Shown: positions 17,801-25,124 of the stretch, piece by piece
Layout: each line of letters begins with the position of its first letter
Position numbering within the stretch: position 1 is the stretch's first letter
Origin: Sphingobacteriales bacterium
GTDB lineage: Bacteria; Bacteroidota; Bacteroidia; Chitinophagales; Chitinophagaceae
Direction of reading: 5' to 3'
DNA length: 64,000 nucleotides
Assembly: GCA_016200915.1 (NCBI GenBank)
Contig: JACQDV010000032.1
Coordinates: 1-64,000 of the forward strand
The notes under the pieces: model-generated
Seen by the model: the letters and a program-made list of their open reading frames with translations, nothing else
Databases searched by the model: none
Told to the model about the DNA's origin: nothing
Translations under genes and position numbers: made by a program

Positions 17801-19093
17801 GGTGCACCCGGATTAGGATTTATATTTGGACAGCAACCAGATTCAAACTGGTTAAATAATGCTGCACAGAAAGGATGGATAACCCGAAGCGAAAACTTCA
17901 ACTATTTATTCCAGCAAAACTATACACAAACATTAGCTGCTGATGCAAGAGTGGAGCCTTTCAGGGATTTTGTGATTGATGTAAATCTTCGTAAATCATT
18001 CAGTAAAAATTATAACGAATTATTTAAAGATACACTTCCCGGTGGTGGCGGAAGATTTCAACACCTGAATCCATATTCAAATGGTGGGTTTGATATTACA
18101 TACATCGCCATGAAAACATTGTTTACTGATTTCAATCCTACAAAAGTATCCGCCACCTTTAAACAGTTTGAGGCAAACCGGGTGATATTATCTAAGCGAT
18201 TGAGTGATGCTAACCCTTATGCTACCAAAGTACAGGGTGCTGATGGATACTATGAAGGTTACAGCAGATATGCTCAGGACGTGTTGATTCCGGCATTCAT
18301 AGCAGCCTATACAGGCAAAGATCCAAATTCAGTAAAATTATTAGGGCAAACTAATGGTAATATTCGTACCAATCCATTTAAAGGATTAATACCCATGCCA
18401 AACTGGAAGATTAATTATAACGGATTAACTTCCATCCCGGCAATGGCTAAGATATTTACCAACTTCTCTTTATCTCATGGCTATACGGGTAACCTGAGTA
18501 TGAATGGTTATAATTCTGCACTCAACTTTGAAGATCGTTTCAGGTTATTGTGGCCGTCATTCCAGAATAAAGAAGGAAACTTTATTCCATACTTCCTCGT
18601 CCCGAACGTAACGATACACGAAGAATTTGCACCATTGTTTGGTGTTGATATGTTATTTGTGAACCAGATGAGTGCTAAAGTAGAATATAAAAAATCAAGA
18701 ACACTTAGTTTAAGTTTGGTAGATTACCAGCTGAGTGAGATGCGTTCAACAGAATACTCTATCCGTGCGGGATGGCGTAAACGTGGTAAAAAAGAAGGCG
18801 GTATTAAGTTGCCATTTGTAAAAAAGAAATTAACAAACGATCTTAATTTGTCGCTGGATATTACTTATCGTGATGATGCAACTGCTAACACCCGTCTCGA
18901 TAATGATGCGGCTTTCACTACAGCCGGGCAAAAAGTTTGGTTTATCAATCCTGCTATAGATTATGTACTGAGTAATCGTGTTAATATCCGTTTCTATTTT
19001 GAACAACGAAGGGTAAAATCTTATATCTCCAATCCTCCGCCAAGTGTGGTTACCAGGGCCGGTTTACAGTTACGTATCAGCTTAGCCCAGTAG
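11855..19093 (+). CDS. sprA: Cell-surface protein SprA, type IX secretion translocon
   Basis: This 2412-residue protein has the size and motif pattern of SprA, the giant outer-membrane barrel through which T9SS substrates leave. Features seen include repeated beta-rich blocks, GKGGQGLVYIDDFEGTRSGI near residue 830, LYFDFGNVSEDI near 1025, DNEDLNRDNTLNETEEYFEY near 1180, and a C-terminal barrel ending in LQLRISLAQ. The start must be the TTG at 11855: it gives a signal peptide ending SNASA (residue 28), whereas the first ATG (residue 17) would leave too short a signal. The two sorting-domain proteins at 22-27 kb are expected clients. Confidence 0.95.
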   Translation: MRLLTTGKTYISALLVMYALFAVSNASAKDGRFNKVPLLVPQPDTSKPDSLKYPISDRRGDSYSSSVRKTFDLKDPANISDSVYYDPKTKQYYIVEKIGNRYYRNPTALTFEEFQRIQNQKLLTSNFQNRRDITSLLSRNPGKSKLKFHESFVNRLFNTQGGLPKVDIRPQGYLDITTGYQKQNVKNPTLPLRAQKNGVLDFNMNANLNVNAQIGDKLKFPINYNTLANFDFENQLALRFGGGPDDIVKGVEAGNVTFPLRSTLIQGASQIFGIKTQLQFGKLTVAAVIANQKSSPQRLNFQGGASTTPFEIKVDDYEENRHFLLAQYFRSKYNDVMSRAPAITSPAQILRLEVWVTNRNGTTTNARNVVGFMDLAEKTPYRNDVISSTSTNEYPDNGFNSLYQMLASDPSMRDPNLVVSRLQSGLNLLPVQDFEKTFARKLDSSQYRVNRQLGFISLSQPLQPDEVLAVAYQYTYNGRVYQVGEFSSDVSPDTSAVNKGDQKVLFLKLLKATSQRPTLPVWDLMMKNIYSPTGFFGTFDRADFKMQILYQEPGAGEKRYFAEGDQKGVPILSLVGLDRLNNQNDPQPDGVFDYIEDLTVVSNQARIIFPTLEPFGKDLEKDFSTPDLRAKYIFYPLYDSIKWVAQNMPNLDRFVIKGVTKGGSSSGQDTYLGSNLPPGSVRVTSGGQLLKENIDYTVDYTNGSVKVINPALLNSGVPVQVAYENNQNYGLQQRQYMGLRFDYSAINKAKKQLNIGGTIVRLGERPFFTKMNYNDDPIRNTMYGADVNFRSDWARLTKWLDKLPNYNANGISSINGNLEAAYLKPGHPPQIGKGGQGLVYIDDFEGTRSGIDLRFPFVSWALASTPAGDGLFPEATLIDNLDYGKNRAKLAWYNIESTLQETKNPNNPLRNNPNFINELSDPRTRLVTNSELFPQRTVEFGQNQLVSFDLAYYPAERGQYNYESNAANIDANGKFYNPKGKWGGIMRALDQIDFETNNIEFVEFWIQDPFIKSPASKGGQLYFDFGNVSEDILKDGKRMFENGLSTPNAPTQVQSSNWGNTPKNPIQLTQAFNNDPADRPLQDVGFDGLTDTAEQTKRKDYLDQLKTNFGANAKLTLEADKDPSNDNYKWFRDADYDAAKAGILQRYKNYNNPQGNSPISSSTTSQFAPAATLYPDNEDLNRDNTLNETEEYFEYKVDLKTATDPLMQKGNNYIVDKRILPITYPNGTTGNETWYLFRIPINQYTQKIGNIPDFKSIRFVRMFLTGFEDSTVVRFAKLELVRNQWRAFNYQLDSSGNYIPLNPNNNFTTFNISAVNVEENDRRSPVPYKIPPGIERVQQLSNNGVNLLQNEQALSMQVCGLEDGKARAIFRPVQYDLRQYKKLSMFIHAEGAGKSDILKNNELHAIIRLGTDMINNYYQIRIPLHKTKWGETVLDSIWPEVNNLDLDLGDLIKLKTRRTGDITKLYTEVRSDGKAYSVMGSPNLGEVKSILVGLENPSDNDGNTICAEVWINELRLSGMDETGGWAAVGRVDVQLSDLGSISVSASARSAGFGSIEQRVNERSRDNFMQFDAATSLELGKLIPKKAAISIPFYASYSQTISSPKYDPYDQDVKLKDKIAAASGSAKDSIRKEAEDFTSIKTFNFTNVRKNKTNNKKPQIWDISNLDFSYSYFKQEKHNPLIQNDEVTRHRGGIGYNFNTSPKYFEPFRKLIKLRTRWLDFIKEFNINPRPSLLSFRADINRQFGATRAREVPIPGVPPSPYAIPETYDKYFTFDRIYNMRWDITKSMNIDFTATNNARIDEPAGRLNTKAKKDTVKTNFWKFGRNTLYNQRATFSYNLPTGKIPLLSWINATANYEAGYRWIGASRLAVDLGNTIENSQSRQLNGQFDFTRIYSLFKFFRAIGLPRNKDLADQQQQKDSTGKKQKAKIKDPNALPNPGTIARVFGKLITSLKSINVNYNETFNTRLPGFLDSTKSLGNNWKSGAPGLGFIFGQQPDSNWLNNAAQKGWITRSENFNYLFQQNYTQTLAADARVEPFRDFVIDVNLRKSFSKNYNELFKDTLPGGGGRFQHLNPYSNGGFDITYIAMKTLFTDFNPTKVSATFKQFEANRVILSKRLSDANPYATKVQGADGYYEGYSRYAQDVLIPAFIAAYTGKDPNSVKLLGQTNGNIRTNPFKGLIPMPNWKINYNGLTSIPAMAKIFTNFSLSHGYTGNLSMNGYNSALNFEDRFRLLWPSFQNKEGNFIPYFLVPNVTIHEEFAPLFGVDMLFVNQMSAKVEYKKSRTLSLSLVDYQLSEMRSTEYSIRAGWRKRGKKEGGIKLPFVKKKLTNDLNLSLDITYRDDATANTRLDNDAAFTTAGQKVWFINPAIDYVLSNRVNIRFYFEQRRVKSYISNPPPSVVTRAGLQLRISLAQ

Positions 19094-19143
19094 AAATTTT
19101 ACAAACGGTCATAAATTATGTTTAAATGTCGTTTGCAATCAGT

Positions 19144-19171
19144 TTTGCCAGCAGCAAACAAGATAATTTTG
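19144..19171 (+). promoter_or_regulatory. Promoter of the TPR gene (-33 TTTG, -7 TAATTTTG)
   Basis: TTTG at 19144-19147 and TAATTTTG at 19164-19171 are separated by 16 bases, close to the Bacteroidota consensus spacing, and lie just before the start at 19189. Confidence 0.55.
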
Positions 19172-19188
19172 TATTCTAATCTACACAA

Positions 19189-20832
19189 ATGAAAAGGTAT
19201 GTATTAGTGGCATTAACGGGATTAATGTTCACTTTAAAAGGATTGGCTCAAACACTGGAAGAAGGCAAGAAATTTCTTTACTGCGAACGTAACAGATCAG
19301 CCCTGCAGGTCTTTAAAAAATTAAATGCCGGTAAACCATCTGATGTAATGATTACGTATTGGCTGGGGCAGGCTTACCTGGCTAATGATGATGTTAAAGC
19401 AGCAAAGAATTTATATGAACATGCTTTGCAATCAAGTCCTCATGATCCGTGGTTGTTAATTGGTTTGGGACATATAAATGTTTTGGAAAATAATATAACA
19501 GCAGCCAAAGAAAAATTTGATAAAGCATTGGAAGCCGGAAAATCAAAAAAAGGAATTTATAATATAGATCAGTTGATTGCCGTAGGAAGAGCAAATGCAG
19601 ATGGTAATAATAAAATGGGAGATGCTCCTTATGCTGTAGAAAAATTAAAGCTGGCGGCTGAGCAGGATAAAAAAAATGCAGAAGCTGAATTTTTATTGGG
19701 CATTTGTTATATAAAAATGGGAAGAGAGTTTGGTGGCGATGCTGTATTGGCATTTAGAGAAGCTACTAATCGTGATCCTAACTATGCAAAAGCCTATTAC
19801 CGGGTGGGTCGCATATTCCAGGTACAAAAGAGTTACGACTCAATGAATGAAGCTTACCAGAATGCAATAAAAGCAGATGCTTCGTTCCCTTTAACTTATC
19901 ACTCATACTTTTTATATTACCAGTACAAAGATGTTGCGCTGGCAAAAGATAACCTTGATAAATACATAGCAAATTCAGATAAAGATTGTAACAGTGATTA
20001 TTACCTGGCTGATTATCTTTATAGGGCGGGTAAATACAATGAATCCTTAGATAAAGCAAAGGCAATGGAAGCTGGAGATTGTAAAGATTTTGCCAGAGTA
20101 AATTACCTGTATGCACTCAATTATGATAAGTTAAATGATACAGCAAACGCAAAGAATTATTTGGATAATTTTTTTACTGCTATACAACCGGATAAAATTC
20201 TGCCAACAGACTATGAATTTGCAGCGAAATTTTATGGTAAAACGTCCGGAAGCACAGCTACAGCAATAAACTACTATTTACAGGCTGCCGAACTGTCTTC
20301 AGCAAAAAATGAAAAGATTGATTATATAAATGCGGCTGCTAAGCTTGCTGCTGATGCAAAAATGTTAGGCGAGCAAATTAAATTAACCAGCAAAGCCGCC
20401 GATTTAAAAGGAGGATTTCAGGAAAACGACTATTATACTTTAACCAAAGCAGCGGTTGATGCAAAAGAATATACAACTGCTGATTCCTTATCTAAACTTT
20501 ATATAACCGCCTTTCCTGATAAACCACAAGGGTATGCTTTTAATGTTTCAGTTGCGAAAGCTGTGGATACTGATACAACAAAAGGATTAGCGGTAGAGCC
20601 AATCAATCAGTATAATGTGTTCCTTTTAAAAGATGAGGAGAAAAATAAGAAAACTGTTTATGGTAATTATTATTATCTGCTAATCTATTATGCACAAAAA
20701 GCAGGAGATATAAAATCAGCCATTGATATTACGAATAAGATGATGGAGCTGTATAAAGAAGGAGAGGAATATAATTTTGCTAAAAATATTAATGAACAGC
20801 TGACAAAGAAAGCAGGTAAAACACAGAAGTGA
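19189..20832 (+). CDS. Exported tetratricopeptide-repeat protein
   Basis: This 547-residue protein has a signal peptide ending KGLAQ (about residue 20). TPR-like helix pairs run across most of its length; clear units are WLGQAYLANDDVKAAKNLYE, LGHINVLENNITAAKEKFDK and YYRVGRIFQVQKSYDSM. There is no enzymatic domain. It is probably a periplasmic or outer-membrane-associated scaffold. It follows sprA but has its own promoter and terminator, so a link to type IX secretion is only positional. Confidence 0.8.
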   Translation: MKRYVLVALTGLMFTLKGLAQTLEEGKKFLYCERNRSALQVFKKLNAGKPSDVMITYWLGQAYLANDDVKAAKNLYEHALQSSPHDPWLLIGLGHINVLENNITAAKEKFDKALEAGKSKKGIYNIDQLIAVGRANADGNNKMGDAPYAVEKLKLAAEQDKKNAEAEFLLGICYIKMGREFGGDAVLAFREATNRDPNYAKAYYRVGRIFQVQKSYDSMNEAYQNAIKADASFPLTYHSYFLYYQYKDVALAKDNLDKYIANSDKDCNSDYYLADYLYRAGKYNESLDKAKAMEAGDCKDFARVNYLYALNYDKLNDTANAKNYLDNFFTAIQPDKILPTDYEFAAKFYGKTSGSTATAINYYLQAAELSSAKNEKIDYINAAAKLAADAKMLGEQIKLTSKAADLKGGFQENDYYTLTKAAVDAKEYTTADSLSKLYITAFPDKPQGYAFNVSVAKAVDTDTTKGLAVEPINQYNVFLLKDEEKNKKTVYGNYYYLLIYYAQKAGDIKSAIDITNKMMELYKEGEEYNFAKNINEQLTKKAGKTQK

Positions 20833-20853
20833 ATTAAAATGGTATAAAAAATG

Positions 20854-20881
20854 AACCCCTCTGGGAACAGAGGGGTTTTTT
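20854..20881 (+). terminator. Terminator between converging genes
   Basis: A 10-bp perfect stem, AACCCCTCTG (20854-20863) and CAGAGGGGTT (20868-20877), closes a GGAA loop and runs into Ts. An A-rich flank on the other side would let it serve the opposite strand too. Confidence 0.88.
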
Positions 20882-20900
20882 CGCAAAACCAATATCCATT

Positions 20901-21374
20901 TTACTTTACTCTTTTGAGAAGCATTATATAGCCACAAAGAGTCTTTTTCTTCTTACATACCTGCACGGGTTTTATCATGTGGTATTCAGAAAATTTCGAT
21001 ATATAGCCGTAGCTGATAATATTACCTTGAATGTCGCCATAATTTTTCTGATAGTACACTTGCCTTTCATTATAGTCATACATGCGTACTTCATTCAATT
21101 TCGACTTTGGGTCACCAATAAACACTACCTGGTACCAGCTTCCTTCAGTTAAAGGAACAATTACCGGCATTTCATATTCACTTTCCATAGTCATGCTGGC
21201 TTCACGTACTACCATATAACCATTATTGGTTAAAACAGTACGTAAACTATCTGCCTGATGCTTTAGCAGCGTATCATCGCAGGATTGCTGTCGTATAATG
21301 TCTTGAGAAAAAACCGGGGAAATGGCTGCAAAAAAGCATACCATTAGAGTAAGTAAGCGGGTACGGTTTTTCAT
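20901..21374 (-). CDS. Exported hypothetical protein
   Basis: From the inner ATG at 21374 the protein is 157 residues, beginning MKNRTRLLTLMVCFFAAISPVFSQ, a clear signal peptide; the longer open frame adds 33 unlikely residues. The mature part has two Cys near the N-terminus and end (QQSCDDTLLK; VCKKKKTLCG), a region rich in Tyr and Met, and no family I recognise. It is probably periplasmic. It stands alone between a terminator and the SDR gene. Confidence 0.7.
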   Translation of the reverse strand: MKNRTRLLTLMVCFFAAISPVFSQDIIRQQSCDDTLLKHQADSLRTVLTNNGYMVVREASMTMESEYEMPVIVPLTEGSWYQVVFIGDPKSKLNEVRMYDYNERQVYYQKNYGDIQGNIISYGYISKFSEYHMIKPVQVCKKKKTLCGYIMLLKRVK

Positions 21375-21577
21375 AAAAACAATTTTACGGATATAAGGTC
21401 TGCTGTATTTAAAAACGTGGACAGATCCCTTTTGTTGCACTAAACTATAAAGTATTTTCAGTAAGTCAAACATTTTAAAGCGATTATTTCTAAGTCAGGT
21501 GTATTTACGCTGCCAATATTGTGCTAATTACGATATTTACTGTATATACTTTATCAATTTTAACTGAACAGGTTTTT

Positions 21578-22339
21578 TTAATGACTCTTAAAGGTAGTAT
21601 ATGTATTTGCCTGGGCCAGGCATGTTACTTCCAGCTCATTTATACAAACGTGTGACGGTAATGAAGTAACATAAAAACACAACTCAGCAATATCTTCTGC
21701 AGTTAAAGGTTTATATCCTTTATACATAGCATTTGCTTTTTCTTCATCTCCTTTAAATCTTACTAATGAAAATTCTGTTTCTGCAGCGCCGGGAGAAATA
21801 TTAGTAACTCTTACCTGGTGTCTTAATAAATCAAGCCGCATTGATTTACTGATGGCATCAACAGCAAACTTGCTGGCACAATAAGCGTTTCCTCTTTCAT
21901 ACACTTCTTTACCGGCAATTGAACCCATATTGATAATATGCCCATTTTTACCGGCAATTAAGAATGGAATAACTGCTTTACTAACATACAACAGTCCTTT
22001 TACATTGGTATCAATCATGGCATCCCAGTCGTCAATATCTGCTTCGTCAAATAAATCTCTGCCTGCAGCTAAACCTGCATTATTAATTAATATATTGATA
22101 CGCTTCCAATCTTCCGGCATATTATTGATATGTTTAAATACTTGTTTTCTTTTTTGTACATCAAAACAAAGGGCTAATGCTTTTTGAGGGAAAGATGATT
22201 CGATTATTTTTTTTAATTCATCTAATCTTTCTTTCCTGCGGCCCGTGATAATTACATCATATCCTTCTTTTGCAAAACGTAAAGCACATGCTTTACCAAA
22301 CCCGGCAGTAGCTCCGGATATAAAAACAATTTTTGCCAT
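21578..22339 (-). CDS. Short-chain dehydrogenase/reductase, YdfG-like
   Basis: This 253-residue Rossmann enzyme has the dinucleotide motif SGATAGFGKA near the N-terminus and RR in TGRRKERL, which favours NADP. The NNAGLA motif, the catalytic Ser in NMGSIAG and YxxxK as YCASK are all present. ISPGAAETEFS matches the classical SDR region after the active site. The closest functional group is the YdfG-type 3-hydroxy acid / L-allo-threonine dehydrogenases; the substrate is inferred only to that level. Confidence 0.88.
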   Translation of the reverse strand: MAKIVFISGATAGFGKACALRFAKEGYDVIITGRRKERLDELKKIIESSFPQKALALCFDVQKRKQVFKHINNMPEDWKRINILINNAGLAAGRDLFDEADIDDWDAMIDTNVKGLLYVSKAVIPFLIAGKNGHIINMGSIAGKEVYERGNAYCASKFAVDAISKSMRLDLLRHQVRVTNISPGAAETEFSLVRFKGDEEKANAMYKGYKPLTAEDIAELCFYVTSLPSHVCINELEVTCLAQANTYTTFKSH

Positions 22340-22389
22340 AATTGATAACTAATAAAATGAAGAATAAAGATAACAGTAATTCTTTTGGG

Positions 22390-25008
22390 TTATCTTATCA
22401 GAGTAATGGTTCCTTTCCCTTCTAAAATTTTTCCTTCGTAGGTGATAGCTTTTGCAACCCATACATAAACCCCCATGGGCTGTTCTCTCCCGTTAAGCGT
22501 ACCATCCCAGCCAGCTTTAGTTGAATTGGTACTAAAAACTAATTGCCCCCAGCGATTATAAATTTTGAAAAAATATAATTGTAATCCGGCTGTAATTGGT
22601 CTTATATTATCATTTCGGGAATCATTGTTCGGCGTAAAGGCATTCGGCACAAAGAAAGATGGTGGCGTTGTAAACACTCTTACATTAATGGTATCGTAAG
22701 CAAAGCAACCTTCAGGCGTACTTACTTTAACGATGTATTGCTGGCTGCTTTGCAACACTGCAATTGGATTAAATATATCCGTTTTATTTAAACCTCTCGA
22801 CGGTGACCATTGATAAACCTGTCCGCCAGTTGCTGTTAATTGTAACGGTTGATTGACTACAATATCAGTATCATTACCTGCAAAAGCCTGTACCGGAGGA
22901 ATAACAATAATGCTGACGGTGTCGCTTACCGGCTTGGGACATCCTAATGTATCTCTAACGGTAATAATATAATCAGTAGAATTTTTAGGGAATACAGTTG
23001 GAGTAAGTGTATTGCTATTGATAATATCTGTTAATGGCGACCATGAAAAAGAAGAAGCTGTTATTTGTGCACTAATTTGTGTTGAGTCATCAAAACAAAT
23101 GCTTTTATCGCCTGCTGTAACAGCCTGTGGATAGGGAATTGGTGTAACAGTTACTTTGGCTGTTGCCTGGCATTTGCCAATATTACCAATGACCGTGTAA
23201 GTTGTTTTAACTAATGGCCTGGCAATGGGATTCTTTGCTGTATCACTATTTAATGTGGCGGAAGGGATCCAGTTATAGTGCAATGCATCACTGGTTGGTG
23301 ATAATGTTATTGGGTCTCCTTTACAGATAGTGGTGTCTTTTGGTGGTTGAAGCGTTACAAATTTTTTTACATTAACAAAAACAGAATCGTTATTAGAACA
23401 GCCCGGCCCTGCATTTAAACTTACATAGTACGTTGTAGGAACATCCGGACTAACTAATGGTGTTGCGGTAGTGAGATTATTGATATTATAATTGGGCGAC
23501 CAGGTAAAGGTTCCTAATCCTTCGGCACTTAATTGCAAAGTATCTATATCACAAATAAGCGTATCGTTGGTAACTTTTAGTGTGGGCCTGTCCAGCACCG
23601 GAACGGTAAGCATTACTGTATCAATACAACCTTTACTATTGCCAACAATCAATTGAACATTGTAATTTCCTGACTGATCATAAGTATAAGCCGGATTTTT
23701 TAAGATAGCTGTATCATTGGTTACTGATGTATTACCAAAATCCCAGTGCCATAAATTTACTGTACCGTATTTGGTAGTTGTTTTATCAATGAACTGTGTG
23801 GGAGATCCTTTGCAGGTAGAGAGATAATCGAAGTTGGGAAAGAAGCCGGGATATATGCCGATGTTTGTATAACCGGTATCTGTACATAACGAGCCACGGT
23901 TCACAATTAGTTTTATTTGGTATCGGCCTGTATCTGTATAAGTATATGTTGGTGTTTTAAGAAGTGAAGTGTCGCTCAAAGTTGTTTTATCACCAAAGTC
24001 CCAGTAATAATTTTGAATTGGGCCGGTACTGGTATTAGTAAAATTGATGGTATAACCATCACAGGTGGTATAGTCAATTGGCGGGTTTGATTTTATCTGG
24101 TTGCAATTGCCTACCACCACATGTAACTCCTTTCTGTTTCGGCCAACTAATTTTCCTTTACGGTATTCATTTACACATACAGAAACAACATATTCACCAA
24201 CTCCTGCAGGAGCAGTACCGCTAATGATGCCTGTTTTGGAATTAATCGTTACACCACTTCCCATTGGTTGTACTCCTGAAAAAGGAAATTGATACGGTGT
24301 GGATGAGAATGGTGGATTAGTTGATACAGCAGGAGCAGGTACATTAAATGTTGCGCCGGTCAATGCATCACAGAAATAATAAGATAGCGAATCGCCATCA
24401 GGGTCACTGGCTACAAACGGAATGCTGAAAGGATTTCCAGCACAAACAACAGAAGTATCATTAATTAAAAAAACTGCGCTGCTGTTTTTTTCACCTCCGG
24501 CTCCGGGCAAAGAGCCGGGAATATTAATTGAGTAAGTATTACCCACCTGACCGGAATTCGAAATGTTGACAATATTGTCTATACGGCAACATCGTTGAAA
24601 AGAAACTATATATCCGCTTGAAGTAATTGGCAATTCTATTACGGGTGATTTATAGGTTAAAATTTTATAATAGCATCCTCTTTGATCTCCCGTTATGCAT
24701 GGATCATCAGTAATTTTTTGGAGAAGAAATGGAACAGGGTTCGGTGATGATATATGTATAGTACCAAATAAAGAATTATCAAGTGCATTAAAAAAACTAA
24801 AATTGAAAGCAGTATCAATTTGCGCACCAAGACCGGTAGCATCACAATCCATATATTCTGTAAGTGTAATAGTATAGAGAGCTGAATTAGGCGATGATCC
24901 AGGCCCCAAATATTCATAACTAAGGAAGCCTCCTTTTAAATGCCGGGCATGCAATGGAGTATTGCATAAAAAAACTAATATGAAAGCAAATAAAAGTTTG
25001 TTTTTCAT
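22390..25008 (-). CDS. Large T9SS-secreted PKD/Ig-like adhesin with gliding-type C-terminal sorting domain
   Basis: This 872-residue protein has a signal peptide ending LHA (about residue 21) and an N-terminal domain starting HLKGGFLSYEYLG. Two PKD domains follow (YYWDFGDKTT and WHWDFGNTSV, each ending in a YTYTDTG- or YTYDQSG-like strand). Next are four similar Ig-like repeats with the core W(S/I)P and a late Cys, between about residues 500 and 780. The end (VPNAFTPNNDSRNDNIRP, YNRWGQLVF, GWDGTLNGREQPMGVYVW) is the type B CTD that routes proteins through the T9SS. It is probably a surface adhesin; its ligand is unknown. Confidence 0.88.
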   Translation of the reverse strand: MKNKLLFAFILVFLCNTPLHARHLKGGFLSYEYLGPGSSPNSALYTITLTEYMDCDATGLGAQIDTAFNFSFFNALDNSLFGTIHISSPNPVPFLLQKITDDPCITGDQRGCYYKILTYKSPVIELPITSSGYIVSFQRCCRIDNIVNISNSGQVGNTYSINIPGSLPGAGGEKNSSAVFLINDTSVVCAGNPFSIPFVASDPDGDSLSYYFCDALTGATFNVPAPAVSTNPPFSSTPYQFPFSGVQPMGSGVTINSKTGIISGTAPAGVGEYVVSVCVNEYRKGKLVGRNRKELHVVVGNCNQIKSNPPIDYTTCDGYTINFTNTSTGPIQNYYWDFGDKTTLSDTSLLKTPTYTYTDTGRYQIKLIVNRGSLCTDTGYTNIGIYPGFFPNFDYLSTCKGSPTQFIDKTTTKYGTVNLWHWDFGNTSVTNDTAILKNPAYTYDQSGNYNVQLIVGNSKGCIDTVMLTVPVLDRPTLKVTNDTLICDIDTLQLSAEGLGTFTWSPNYNINNLTTATPLVSPDVPTTYYVSLNAGPGCSNNDSVFVNVKKFVTLQPPKDTTICKGDPITLSPTSDALHYNWIPSATLNSDTAKNPIARPLVKTTYTVIGNIGKCQATAKVTVTPIPYPQAVTAGDKSICFDDSTQISAQITASSFSWSPLTDIINSNTLTPTVFPKNSTDYIITVRDTLGCPKPVSDTVSIIVIPPVQAFAGNDTDIVVNQPLQLTATGGQVYQWSPSRGLNKTDIFNPIAVLQSSQQYIVKVSTPEGCFAYDTINVRVFTTPPSFFVPNAFTPNNDSRNDNIRPITAGLQLYFFKIYNRWGQLVFSTNSTKAGWDGTLNGREQPMGVYVWVAKAITYEGKILEGKGTITLIR

Positions 25009-25124
25009 GTGGTCGAGTTACCTCACTATATGAAGATAAAGGTAAAAAAATTGCTGCCCAGGAAAGAATCTTTCCTCAAATGTTTTTTCTTTTAACGAAG
25101 TGTTGGAAAATTTTTGAAATTCAA